Made by a program: the position numbers and the translations under genes | In this document: one piece after another, positions 1 to 7,029 of the stretch | How the letters are laid out: the number at the start of each line of letters is the position of its first letter | Position numbering within the stretch: position 1 is the stretch's first letter | Assembly (NCBI GenBank): GCA_964515255.1 | Contig: CAZETL010000011.1 | Coordinates: forward strand, 1 to 19,136 | Length of the DNA: 19,136 nt | Origin: GCA-016699975 sp964515255 | GTDB taxonomy: Bacteria; Patescibacteriota; Minisyncoccia; Moranbacterales; UBA1568 | Direction of reading: 5' to 3' | The notes under the pieces: model-generated | Seen by the model: the letters and a program-made list of their open reading frames with translations, nothing else | What the model was told of the DNA's origin: nothing | Databases searched by the model: none

Positions 1-615
1 CCCGTGGATCCGGGGGTGGTGAGAAACAGGAACTTCGGTAACTCGGAATCCGCGGATTTCAAGAAGAGCCGGGATGAATCGATGCATCTCTCCAAAAAGA
101 TCAAAGTTATCGAAACACTCTCTCCGATACACTTTGAGACTGCATCCAGAATCGTGAATATGATCTTGCAGGAGGATCTTTCGGAGAATATTCGCTCCGC
201 GGGAGAAAAACTTTTTTCCAAAAGAATCTCGCCGCTTCACTCGCCATCCGGAGATAATGTCATAGCCCTCGCGGAGCTTCTCCAGAAGAAGCGGGATATC
301 CGCAGGATCATTCTGCAAGTCTCCATCAAGAGTGACGACAATATCGCCGCTGGCCGCTTTAAATCCAGCATCGAAGGCAGCGCTCTGTCCGAAATTCTTC
401 CGGAAAACAATAAGCGTCAGAGGGGAGAGATCCCTGCAACGCTCAACAGTAGCGTCCGACGAGCCATCATCGATAAAAATGATCTCGAAACCCCCGCCGA
501 GCTTCTCAAGCGATTCCTTGATCCGACGATGGAGCTCTACAACGTTGTCTGCTTCGTTGTAGAGAGGGACAACGACAGAGTATTGCAGCTTCAAGCCATC
601 TTGTTGATCGGCCAT
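1..615 (-). CDS. Family 2 glycosyltransferase, DPM1/GtrB-like (3' end missing)
   Basis: The frame opens with ATG at 615 and stays open to the window edge (205 codons), so the C-terminus is missing. Reading the minus strand gives a GT-A type transferase: a VVVPLYNE start motif near residue 15, IDDGSSD near residue 48, KNFGQSAA, and the metal/nucleotide-binding VTLDGDLQNDP near residue 95. The segment GEMHRFIPAL near residue 180 is typical of dolichol- or undecaprenyl-phosphate sugar transferases (DPM1, GtrB, ArnC type). From family knowledge it would move a sugar from a nucleotide donor to a polyprenyl phosphate on the cytoplasmic membrane face. The missing end would decide whether it carries the C-terminal membrane helices of GtrB-like proteins. 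It follows murB by 77 nt but has its own TATAAT promoter. The family call is secure; the sugar and acceptor are unknown. Confidence 0.88.
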   Translation of the reverse strand, partial: MADQQDGLKLQYSVVVPLYNEADNVVELHRRIKESLEKLGGGFEIIFIDDGSSDATVERCRDLSPLTLIVFRKNFGQSAAFDAGFKAASGDIVVTLDGDLQNDPADIPLLLEKLREGYDIISGWRVKRRDSFGKKFFSRGANILRKILLQDHIHDSGCSLKVYRRECFDNFDLFGEMHRFIPALLEIRGFRVTEVPVSHHPRIHG

Positions 616-644
616 AAAAAACGAAAACAAAAAACTCTTGCCTC

Positions 645-674
645 ATTATAGGGCACAATGGGACCAAAAAACAA
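645..674 (-). promoter_or_regulatory. Promoter for the family 2 glycosyltransferase
   Basis: On the minus strand a -35-like TTGTTT (669-674) is followed after 18 nt by a perfect TATAAT (645-650). The predicted start near 638 gives a leader of about 23 nt before the ATG at 615. It lies just after the murB stop, so the glycosyltransferase can be expressed separately from the wall operon. Confidence 0.55.
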
Positions 675-692
675 GAGGTTCCGGCAAATCCG

Positions 693-1628
693 TCAAAATC
701 CGACAAGCTGCACCTCTTCACGCAGAATAACTCCGAGCTCGGCCCGAACCTTCTGCTTCACGATACTCGAAAGAATCAGAATGCTCTCAGCCGTTGCCGA
801 TCCGGTATTTATAATATAGTTCGGATGAATGTCACTTACTTTGGCGCCGCCCACTTCGCGACCGCGAAGCCCAACGTGGTCAATGAGCCACCCGGCTGGC
901 ACTTTTTCATCCTTCAGCGTAACTCCCGTATCCCGCTCGAATTCCTTTCGAATCGACTCCTTCGAGACGACTGGATTCATAAAGAACGATCCAGCACAAA
1001 GAAGGTTTTGCGGATGTTTTCGCTCCCGATCCATAACGGTATCATGCATTACATGCTTCAAATCCGCTGGTTTTGACCCTGGCATAAATTGGAATTCCAC
1101 CGAAAGAATCACCCAGTTAGGATTCCATTTGAAAATGCTGGATCGGTATTTGAATTCGCACGATTCCTTCGAGAATTCAGACGTGCGGAGCGTCTCCAGA
1201 TCAAGCGCTCTCACGAGAACGACTGCGGACCCGATATTTACCCCAAACGCACCGGCATTCCCTCGTACGGCACCGCCTACAGTTCCAGGAATCCCCGCAA
1301 GCCGCTCCACTCCCGAGAGGCCATTGGCCGAGGCCTCGTCAACGAGGGAGGAAAGCGTGGCTCCAGCCCCCACGACCACCTTTCCATCCGGCGAGACCGA
1401 TTGATCCGTAAGACAAATCCGAACGACAAGCCCATCGCATCCGCGATCCGAAAAAAGCACGTTGCTCCCGCCTCCCAAGATAAACGTCTTAATATTCCGA
1501 TCCTTCGCCCACCGAAGAGACTTCCTGAGATCTTCTTCGGATTTTACTTCGACGAAATATCGGGCCATCCCGCCGACGCGGAAAGTCGTGAAGGATTTCA
1601 ATTCAACATTTTCCCTAATTTCGGACAT
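693..1628 (-). CDS. murB: UDP-N-acetylenolpyruvoylglucosamine reductase (MurB)
   Basis: This 311-residue cytoplasmic flavoenzyme reduces UDP-GlcNAc-enolpyruvate to UDP-MurNAc with NADPH, the second committed step of peptidoglycan precursor synthesis. The FAD-binding half shows TTFRVGG (14-20), ILGGGSNVLF (50-59) and GIPGTVGGA (112-120). Catalytic landmarks follow: the YRSS arginine (R162), the proton-donor serine in AGSFFMNP (S214), AGWLIDHVGLRG (245-256) and the terminal glutamate in REEVQLVG (about E305). Length and layout fit the shorter type II MurB of Gram-positive bacteria. The ATG at 1628 gives the usual short N-terminus before the RVGG motif; there is no clear Shine-Dalgarno. It sits downstream of murC in the wall operon. 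Confidence 0.96.
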   Translation of the reverse strand: MSEIRENVELKSFTTFRVGGMARYFVEVKSEEDLRKSLRWAKDRNIKTFILGGGSNVLFSDRGCDGLVVRICLTDQSVSPDGKVVVGAGATLSSLVDEASANGLSGVERLAGIPGTVGGAVRGNAGAFGVNIGSAVVLVRALDLETLRTSEFSKESCEFKYRSSIFKWNPNWVILSVEFQFMPGSKPADLKHVMHDTVMDRERKHPQNLLCAGSFFMNPVVSKESIRKEFERDTGVTLKDEKVPAGWLIDHVGLRGREVGGAKVSDIHPNYIINTGSATAESILILSSIVKQKVRAELGVILREEVQLVGF

Positions 1629-1640
1629 AATGCATGTGAT

Positions 1641-1799
1641 TTATCTCAGCGAACCGCCCCACTCCACCACGACAAAGCCTCTCCTGTCCGGTGTTTTTAT
1701 CTCGATTGGCTCCACTTGGATCTTATCATCAAGGCCTCTGTACTTCATGAGTACGCGAATCACCGTCTCTGGCTTGGGGAAAATCCTGATCGGCGCCAT
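1641..1799 (-). CDS. Hypothetical 52-residue protein between murC and murB
   Basis: The frame begins at ATG 1799 and ends with TAA at 1641-1643, 12 nt before the murB start. The peptide is basic at the start, has an amphipathic middle (ETVIRVLMKYRG) and ends in GFVVVEWGGSLR. I do not recognise a family, and it does not look like FtsQ or Ddl, which often sit here. Support is positional: it fills a gap in a tightly packed operon, the codons resemble those of its neighbours, and the frame is open well upstream of the ATG (back to about 1885). Against it are the small size and the weak ribosome site (CGGA only). Some 178 nt remain between the murC stop and this start; they contain a hairpin but no other frame I can support. 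Confidence 0.4.
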   Translation of the reverse strand: MAPIRIFPKPETVIRVLMKYRGLDDKIQVEPIEIKTPDRRGFVVVEWGGSLR

Positions 1800-1839
1800 T
1801 CCGTCGATTACTGATTGCGGCAGGAATGCAGAGCTTATC

Positions 1840-1855
1840 TCAAAAATAATTTTGA
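1840..1855 (-). other. A/T-rich hairpin in the murC-murB gap
   Basis: The transcript can fold TCAAAA-TTAT-TTTTGA, a perfect 6-bp stem with a 4-nt loop, and flanking CTTATC/GATAAG can pair in an alternative register. There is no following T-run, so it is not an ordinary terminator. It may mark RNA processing between murC and the downstream genes. Confidence 0.3.
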
Positions 1856-1977
1856 TAAGAGAGAACCGTGCTTGCTCTCGCTATCCTTGACATAGAAGAG
1901 ATTCTACTGGTATATGTACGCTCTTTTCTGGAACTTTTTGAGATTTTAACACGCTTGATTCGAAGTCCGAAAGAGAT

Positions 1978-3393
1978 TCATGGAGCATTCGATGTCTTCT
2001 CCTTGCGATCGAGAAAGCCCTGGCCCACCCGCCAGACGTCTCCCGCTCCGAGCGTGACAATTAAATCCTTCGGTTTTGCCGATGTTTCAAGGTAGGAGAT
2101 AGCCTCTTCGATGGTCGGAATATGAATCGCCTTGTCCCTCTGGTAACGATTGATACGCGAAACGAGATCGGACGAAGAAACGCCGCCTGCGACCTCCCGG
2201 GCGCTTCCGTATACGTCAAGTATGATGACGTGATCCGCCTGATCGAAACTTTGCGCAAACTCAGCAAGCAACGCTTTCGTCCGAGAAAAGGTGTGCGGGT
2301 GAAAAACAGCAATGATCGATCGGTCCGGAAATATCTCACGAAACGCCGAAAGCGTCGCTTTGAGTTCCTCTGGGTGATGCGCGTAATCATCGAAAACGAG
2401 CGTCCCGCCGAATTCTCCGCACTGCTCAAACCGTCGGGATGTTCCGAAAAACCCCTCCATTCCGACCCGAATCTGGTCAACGTCGAATTTCATCGACAGA
2501 AGCATGGCTACGACTCCCGCTGCATTCAATGCATTGTGGCGGCCAGCAAGCCGCAGCCGAAATTGCCCGAGATCCCGATCCCCTTCAACAAGCCGGAAGA
2601 ATTGCCGGAAAATTCCTTCCCGAATCGGCTCATATTCAACTATTCGAATCGAATTTTCCGGCAAAAATCCGTAGGAGCACTTCTTCGCGCGGGACGATGC
2701 GGCAACATTCGCGACGAGAGCGCTATCCCCCCAAAAAACAAGGGATCCGTGCGCTGGAATTCGTTCGACGAGACGGCGAAATGCATCCGCATAGGACGCT
2801 GGGTCCGGAAAAAAGTCCGGGTGATCCCAATCGAGACTTGTTAAAATGACGCTCCATGGCTGGTAAAGTCGGAATTTGTCCTGATATTCATCAGCTTCCA
2901 ACACGAAAAAATTTCCTTTTCCAACGAGGGCATTTCCTCCCCAGGCTGATATTTTACTTCCAACAAGGGCGAGCGGATCCGCCCCGAGAAATTTCATCGT
3001 TTCAGCGAGAAGGGCGCTTGTCGTCGTCTTCCCGTGAGTCCCGGCAACCAGAATCGAGAGTCGCTCCTTCGTAAGAAACCCGACTGCCTCCGGATAACTC
3101 AATACAGGGACACCCTCCTTCGCAAAAGCGGCCGCCAATTCGGCATTCGTTTCAGGTCGATACGCTGTGGAGTAGATAACCGCATCCGCATCGCTTGGGA
3201 TATTATCTGGATTGAATTCTTCTTGTATCCGAATCCCACGCCGCAAGAGCCCTTCGTCGGTGAAGAAACGCTCACTTGTATCGGAACCCGTCACATGCAC
3301 GCCACGGGCAACCAGTATCTCAGCAAGAGCTGCCATTCCCGCTCCTTTAATGCCGATCATGTGGACTTGTTTCAATTCGGAGAGGGATTCCAT
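1978..3393 (-). CDS. murC: UDP-N-acetylmuramate--L-alanine ligase (MurC)
   Basis: The 471-residue enzyme is an ATP-dependent cytoplasmic Mur ligase that adds L-alanine to UDP-MurNAc. Its N-terminal UDP-binding domain has HMIGIKGAGMAALA (11-24). The ATP loop is GTHGKTTT (118-125), the central acidic motif is LEADEY (165-170), and DWDHPD (188-193) follows. The C-terminal domain has FDDYAHHPEE, then HPHTFSRTKALL and DVYGSARE. DWDHPD recalls both Bacillus-type MurC and the recycling ligase Mpl, but the C-terminal HPHTFSRT and YGSARE blocks are MurC features. Position between murG and murB agrees. The start at ATG 3393 places the glycine-rich loop at the expected distance. The TGA stop confirms normal use of that codon. 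Confidence 0.94.
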   Translation of the reverse strand: MESLSELKQVHMIGIKGAGMAALAEILVARGVHVTGSDTSERFFTDEGLLRRGIRIQEEFNPDNIPSDADAVIYSTAYRPETNAELAAAFAKEGVPVLSYPEAVGFLTKERLSILVAGTHGKTTTSALLAETMKFLGADPLALVGSKISAWGGNALVGKGNFFVLEADEYQDKFRLYQPWSVILTSLDWDHPDFFPDPASYADAFRRLVERIPAHGSLVFWGDSALVANVAASSRAKKCSYGFLPENSIRIVEYEPIREGIFRQFFRLVEGDRDLGQFRLRLAGRHNALNAAGVVAMLLSMKFDVDQIRVGMEGFFGTSRRFEQCGEFGGTLVFDDYAHHPEELKATLSAFREIFPDRSIIAVFHPHTFSRTKALLAEFAQSFDQADHVIILDVYGSAREVAGGVSSSDLVSRINRYQRDKAIHIPTIEEAISYLETSAKPKDLIVTLGAGDVWRVGQGFLDRKEKTSNAP

Positions 3394-3463
3394 AAGAAAT
3401 AGAGAGTGTCTGTTTCAAAACTTCCACCAACTTCCACACGCAGAGGAACAGGAAGCATGAGAG

Positions 3464-4657
3464 TCATCCCTTTCTTCGGTTCCTCCACTCCTTCCATCGC
3501 TCTACCAATCGATCGAACACCGTCTGATACGATTCCTTCTCTCTGATAAGAGAGACGATTTCCGACGCGATCCTCGTAGCAGCATCGGGATGATAAAATG
3601 CCCGGACAGCTTGGGACATTTTCTCACGCAGTGAAGCATCATCCATTAATCCCTCGATCTTTCCAAAAAGAAGGTTTTCTCCAAGATTCGATTCCTCGAG
3701 AACGAGAGTGCCTCCCGCCCGCGCAATCTCATAGGCATTCATGCGCTGTTCATCATTCGCAGCAGATGGCAACGGCACCAGAATCGATGATTTCCCGACC
3801 GCAGCGATCTCCGATACAGTGTTTGCCCCGGCCCGAGACACAATAAGGTCAGAAAGAAAAAGGGCGTCAGCGATCTCTTCCGTTTCAAAAAAAGGAGCAG
3901 AAAAATATCGGCCCTGAAGATCTCCGAGAGCAAGCTCGCCGATTCTTTTCGTCACCTCTTCATGATTTGCGGATCCCGTCTGATGAATAACGAAGAATCG
4001 CGAAAGCAATCTCGGAAGGATCTTCACGATTGAGAAATTCAATGACCTCGCCCCAAGGCTTCCTCCAAGCACAAGGAGAACTTGTTTTCCTGAAGGACAA
4101 CCGAACCGATTCCGGCCGCGATCCGGAGATCCGAGAAGGATGCCTTCCCGTATCGGATTCCCAGTGATAGCAACCCGACCCGGCTCAAAAAATTGCGCCG
4201 CCGACGGATATGCAACCGAAACCCGGTCCGCAAATTTTCCCATGATTTTATTTGCAACGCCCGGCGTCGCATCCGAATCCTGCGTCATAATCGGTATCCG
4301 GTATATCCACGCTGCAAAGACAACTGGGACGGCAGCATAGGCCCCCTTTGAAAAGACCGCGTCTGGCATGATCCTATAGAGAAGCACAAGCGACTTCACA
4401 AATCCAAAAATCACCCGGAAAATATCCGTTACGTTCCGGAGGTCAAAATATCGACGCCACTTCCCAGCCTGAATCGGCATCATTCTAATACCGGCGTCCC
4501 CCATGATTCTCCGTTCAAGATCGCCGAGCGGACCAAGGTAAATGAATTCCGTCTCGGGTCCAAGCATTGATCGAAGCTCTTTCGCGACGGGAAGGAGTGG
4601 GAAAAGATGCCCGCCGGTCCCAGCGCCTGTCAGCACAATCCTATAAGGCTTCGACAT
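3464..4657 (-). CDS. murG: UDP-GlcNAc:lipid I GlcNAc transferase (MurG)
   Basis: MurG adds N-acetylglucosamine to lipid I on the inner face of the membrane, making lipid II. The 397-residue sequence shows the N-terminal acceptor loop GAGTGGHLFP (11-20), the second glycine-rich loop LGGSLGARSLN, and the donor-binding region with SRAGANTVSEIAA and VPLPSAANDEQRMNA. It is somewhat longer than typical MurG proteins of about 360 residues because of a charged, arginine/tryptophan-rich C-terminal tail ending WKEWRNRRKG. The ATG at 4657 lies nine residues before the first motif. A separate promoter is visible in the 89-nt gap after ftsW. The identity is firm; the function of the tail is unknown. Confidence 0.95.
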   Translation of the reverse strand: MSKPYRIVLTGAGTGGHLFPLLPVAKELRSMLGPETEFIYLGPLGDLERRIMGDAGIRMMPIQAGKWRRYFDLRNVTDIFRVIFGFVKSLVLLYRIMPDAVFSKGAYAAVPVVFAAWIYRIPIMTQDSDATPGVANKIMGKFADRVSVAYPSAAQFFEPGRVAITGNPIREGILLGSPDRGRNRFGCPSGKQVLLVLGGSLGARSLNFSIVKILPRLLSRFFVIHQTGSANHEEVTKRIGELALGDLQGRYFSAPFFETEEIADALFLSDLIVSRAGANTVSEIAAVGKSSILVPLPSAANDEQRMNAYEIARAGGTLVLEESNLGENLLFGKIEGLMDDASLREKMSQAVRAFYHPDAATRIASEIVSLIREKESYQTVFDRLVERWKEWRNRRKG

Positions 4658-4689
4658 AAAAACAATGGAAAAATATTGGAGAGAAACGG

Positions 4690-4718
4690 ACTATAGGGGA
4701 TCGCCATGACCCAACCAA
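4690..4718 (-). promoter_or_regulatory. Internal promoter before murG
   Basis: TTGGTT (4713-4718) and TATAGT (4690-4695) lie 17 nt apart on the minus strand in the ftsW-murG gap. The predicted start is near 4683, 26 nt before the murG ATG. This would allow murG, murC and murB to be transcribed apart from trmD and ftsW. Confidence 0.45.
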
Positions 4719-4746
4719 GAAAGGCAGCGTTCCCCCGGAAGTTACA

Positions 4747-5850
4747 TTACCGCACTTTTGGCTCTAGTGTAGATTCTTTCCCAATCCGTATCAAGATGCC
4801 CATGGCCGCAAGAAGAAACACCGTCGAAGTGCCCCCATAACTTACAAAGGGCAATGGGATTCCCGTAAGAGGAACAAGCGCTGTCGCCGCCGCCATATTG
4901 ATGAAGGCTTGGAAGAGAATCCATGAGATAATCCCCACGGCAACATACCGTCCGAAATCATCCGATGCGTGCTTTGCAACCCGGAGGCCTTGCCACGCAA
5001 TGAAAACAAAGCACAGAATAAGGATCACTGATACGAAAAATCCCCACTCTTCGGAAAAAACTGCGAAAATGGAGTCCGTAACCGGCTCCGGCAAATAGTT
5101 GAATTTTTGTCTGCTGTAGCCAAGCCCCATACCGAAAAGCCCTCCGCTCCCAATAGCAATAAGCGCTTGATTAACCTGATACCCCGCCCCCTTTGGATCG
5201 AAACTCGGGTCCATGAAAACCAATATGCGCTGGAGACGGTACGGCGCGATTTTCACCAAGATTGCGAGCGCAGCAATTCCCGCAAGGAGCAATCCAAAGA
5301 GATGCACAATCTTTGCCCCAGCGACAAAATACATGGATACGGCGATAAGAAATATGAGACCGAATGTGCCGGTGTCTGGCTGCTTCAATATGAGAATCCC
5401 GAGAAATCCAAGCACAGTGAGAAATGGGATAAGGTCTTCTGAAAAATCTCCGATCGACTTGCGATCATGCCGAGAAAACCACGCCGCGAGGTAGAGTATG
5501 AAAGAAAGTTTTGCCATCTCCGACGGCTGGAAGGAAAATGATCCAATCGAAAGCCATCGACTCGCTCCGTACACCCGTTCTCCTACCCCCGGAAGCAGCA
5601 CCGCAACAAGCGCGACAAGAGTAAGGATGAAAAATGGGAGCGCAATTCTCCGCAAGATCCGATAGTCGATCTTTTGCATTACAAAGAATGCGATGCTGCC
5701 GACGCCGACGCCGACCAACTGACGCTTTAGAAAAAAATATTCATCGCCAAAACGAGTTTCCGCATAGAACACCCCGGCACTTGCGATGGTGACAAGTCCT
5801 ACAAAGACGAGGCCGATTGTTGCAAGGAAAAGACTTCGTGAAGAAGACAT
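4747..5850 (-). CDS. ftsW: Lipid II polymerase of the SEDS family (FtsW)
   Basis: This 367-residue polytopic membrane protein belongs to the FtsW/RodA/SpoVE family, the glycosyltransferases that polymerise lipid II. Visible family blocks are YGASRWLSIG followed by FSFQPSEMAKL, the extracellular KFNYLPEPVTDSIFAVFSEE loop carrying the essential aspartate (TDSIF), and the C-terminal PFVSYGGTST. About ten hydrophobic helices can be read. FtsW rather than RodA is chosen because the gene sits directly before murG in a division/wall cluster; the sequence alone does not separate the two firmly. I prefer ATG 5850; a TTG at 5865 in the same frame would add five residues. Neither has a clear ribosome site. 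It follows trmD by about 48 nt. Confidence 0.92.
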   Translation of the reverse strand: MSSSRSLFLATIGLVFVGLVTIASAGVFYAETRFGDEYFFLKRQLVGVGVGSIAFFVMQKIDYRILRRIALPFFILTLVALVAVLLPGVGERVYGASRWLSIGSFSFQPSEMAKLSFILYLAAWFSRHDRKSIGDFSEDLIPFLTVLGFLGILILKQPDTGTFGLIFLIAVSMYFVAGAKIVHLFGLLLAGIAALAILVKIAPYRLQRILVFMDPSFDPKGAGYQVNQALIAIGSGGLFGMGLGYSRQKFNYLPEPVTDSIFAVFSEEWGFFVSVILILCFVFIAWQGLRVAKHASDDFGRYVAVGIISWILFQAFINMAAATALVPLTGIPLPFVSYGGTSTVFLLAAMGILIRIGKESTLEPKVR

Positions 5851-5898
5851 GGCGGAAAACACCAATAGATCAACGCTTCACTTCGGAATAGGAATTCC

Positions 5899-6603
5899 TT
5901 ATGTGACGGTTTTACTTTCGCTCTCCCTCCATCGAGCAATCTCTGCGTGGTTTCCGGAAAGCAAAACCTCAGGAACCTTCCAGCCATTGAAAATCTCCGG
6001 CTTGGTATACTGCGGGTACTCCCGATATCCTTCTCTCGAATGAGATTCATATTCAGCGCTCTCCTCGTTTCCAAGAACTCCGGGAATCAGCCTTGAAACA
6101 GCATCAGCGATAATCATGGCCGGAAGCTCCCCGCCTGTCACGACAAAGTCGCCAACAGAAAGCTCTTCATCTGCCAAATACTCGCTTACCCGTTCATCGA
6201 CACCCTCATAGCGACCGCATATGAAGATAATCTCGCCGCATTGGGCAAGCCTCCTCGCATCCTTCTGAGAGAAGCGGTTTCCTTTTGCCGAGAGCAGTAT
6301 CACTCTGGCATTCGGTATTCCACTTTTCGAGAAAATCGTCTCTCCTGAGAATTGCCCATCTCCCTGCCTTGCATCGCTCCGCATCGATTCGATTGCGCGA
6401 TAAATCGGTTCGACTTTCATAACCATACCGGCTCCGCCGCCATATGGCGTGTCATCCGTTTTTTGATGTTTGTCCGTCGCGAAGTCGCGGATATCTACCG
6501 CTTCAAACGAGACGAGGCCATTTCGGGCGGCGCGCTTCAAAACGGATTCGCCAAAGTACGAATCGAACATTTCCGGAAATAATGTGAGGAAACGAAAGCG
6601 CAT
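5899..6603 (-). CDS. trmD: tRNA (guanine-N1-)-methyltransferase (TrmD)
   Basis: TrmD methylates G37 next to the anticodon using S-adenosylmethionine, preventing +1 frameshifting. The 234-residue protein has the SPOUT trefoil-knot signatures: TLFPEMF (7-13), DDTPYGGGAGMVMK (50-63), ICGRYEGVDERV (128-139), SVGDFVVTGGELPAM (149-163), the catalytic aspartate in IIADAVSRLIPGVLG (D167), and a closing segment KPEIFNGWKVPEVLLSGNH. Compared with the E. coli type there is a small insertion around residues 75-100 and a shorter C-terminus. Its usual partners rpsP, rimM and rplS are not adjacent here; it heads the wall operon instead. The ATG at 6603 matches the family N-terminus and lies only 9 nt after the predicted transcription start. 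Confidence 0.96.
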   Translation of the reverse strand: MRFRFLTLFPEMFDSYFGESVLKRAARNGLVSFEAVDIRDFATDKHQKTDDTPYGGGAGMVMKVEPIYRAIESMRSDARQGDGQFSGETIFSKSGIPNARVILLSAKGNRFSQKDARRLAQCGEIIFICGRYEGVDERVSEYLADEELSVGDFVVTGGELPAMIIADAVSRLIPGVLGNEESAEYESHSREGYREYPQYTKPEIFNGWKVPEVLLSGNHAEIARWRESESKTVT

Positions 6604-6618
6604 AATCCGCAGTGTTGA

Positions 6619-6627
6619 AGTATAGCA
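6619..6627 (-). promoter_or_regulatory. Extended -10 promoter before trmD
   Basis: The minus strand reads TGCTATACT, an extended -10 element, between the upstream terminator and trmD. The predicted start near 6612 would leave a leader of about 9 nt with no Shine-Dalgarno. The -35 position falls inside the terminator stem and matches poorly, as is tolerated for extended -10 promoters. Confidence 0.5.
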
Positions 6628-6630
6628 CAG

Positions 6631-6659
6631 AAAAAAATGTCCCGTCGAAACGACAGGAC
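6631..6659 (-). terminator. Intrinsic terminator after the small lipoprotein gene
   Basis: The minus-strand transcript forms GUCCUGUCG-UUU-CGACGGGAC, a 9-bp stem with one G-U pair, followed by A and seven U residues. In the plus direction the G-U position would be an A-C mismatch, so it works for minus-strand transcripts. It separates the secretion block from the wall operon. Confidence 0.85.
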
Positions 6660-6682
6660 GAAAACAGGTTCATGAATCGCAG

Positions 6683-6943
6683 TCAATATCCGCGGCGATA
6701 CGGATAATGTGAAGGCGGTCCATTGTCGCGATTACAACGACCGTGGCGACTATGATGACAGAGACAGTGCTCCAATCTCCTACCGTAAAGGCCATAGCAC
6801 GGCGGAGGCCCTTCCTCCGATCGATCCGTTATCGCTGAGGCAATGATGCCGCCAGCGATGGCGCCGCCGAAAAACGCCCTCTCTTCCGGAGTGCACGCCG
6901 CTATGAACAGAATAAGGGGCAAAATGACACAAAAACGAAGCAT
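6683..6943 (-). CDS. Small lipoprotein with glycine zipper and Cys/His-rich tail
   Basis: The 86-residue product starts with a lipoprotein signal (MLRFCVILPLILFIAAC) whose lipobox IAAC predicts lipid attachment at C17. An in-frame GTG lies further upstream at 6961, but the ATG at 6943 has an excellent AGGAGG five bases before it and gives a normal lipoprotein n-region. Residues 24-36 (AFFGGAIAGGIIA) resemble a glycine-zipper segment able to pack against membranes. The rest is hydrophilic and rich in cysteine and histidine: C49, C60, C62 and C70 with H59, H63, H64 and H67, then a Pro/Arg/Tyr-rich end. This could bind metal or form disulfides. I recognise no named family. It lies 86 nt after the acidic-tail protein and right before a terminator. 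Confidence 0.75.
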   Translation of the reverse strand: MLRFCVILPLILFIAACTPEERAFFGGAIAGGIIASAITDRSEEGPPPCYGLYGRRLEHCLCHHSRHGRCNRDNGPPSHYPYRRGY

Positions 6944-7029
6944 GAATCCTCCTCGCCGCACAAGGTGCAGCCGTCAATTACCAAACAGAAATAAAGGAAC
7001 AAAGGGCCTAGAAAGGCAGCCTATTTTTA

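Noticed and set aside
4..651. Plus-strand open frame of 215 codons at the left edge
   Set aside because: The minus strand here encodes a clear family 2 glycosyltransferase with DDGSSD and DGDLQ motifs; the plus frame has no recognisable motif.
829..2844. Several long plus-strand frames opposite murB and murC (for example 829-1404, 1089-1814 and 2122-2844)
   Set aside because: They are antisense to well-conserved Mur enzymes, have no domain motif, and arise from the codon bias of the true strand.
1978..3393. Assignment of the Mur ligase to Mpl because of DWDHPD
   Set aside because: The C-terminal HPHTFSRT and YGSARE blocks and the murG-murB context fit MurC of the Gram-positive type.
6944..7029. 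Promoter in the gap before the small lipoprotein gene
   Set aside because: TTGACG is present but has no -10 at a usable distance; co-transcription with the upstream genes is simpler.
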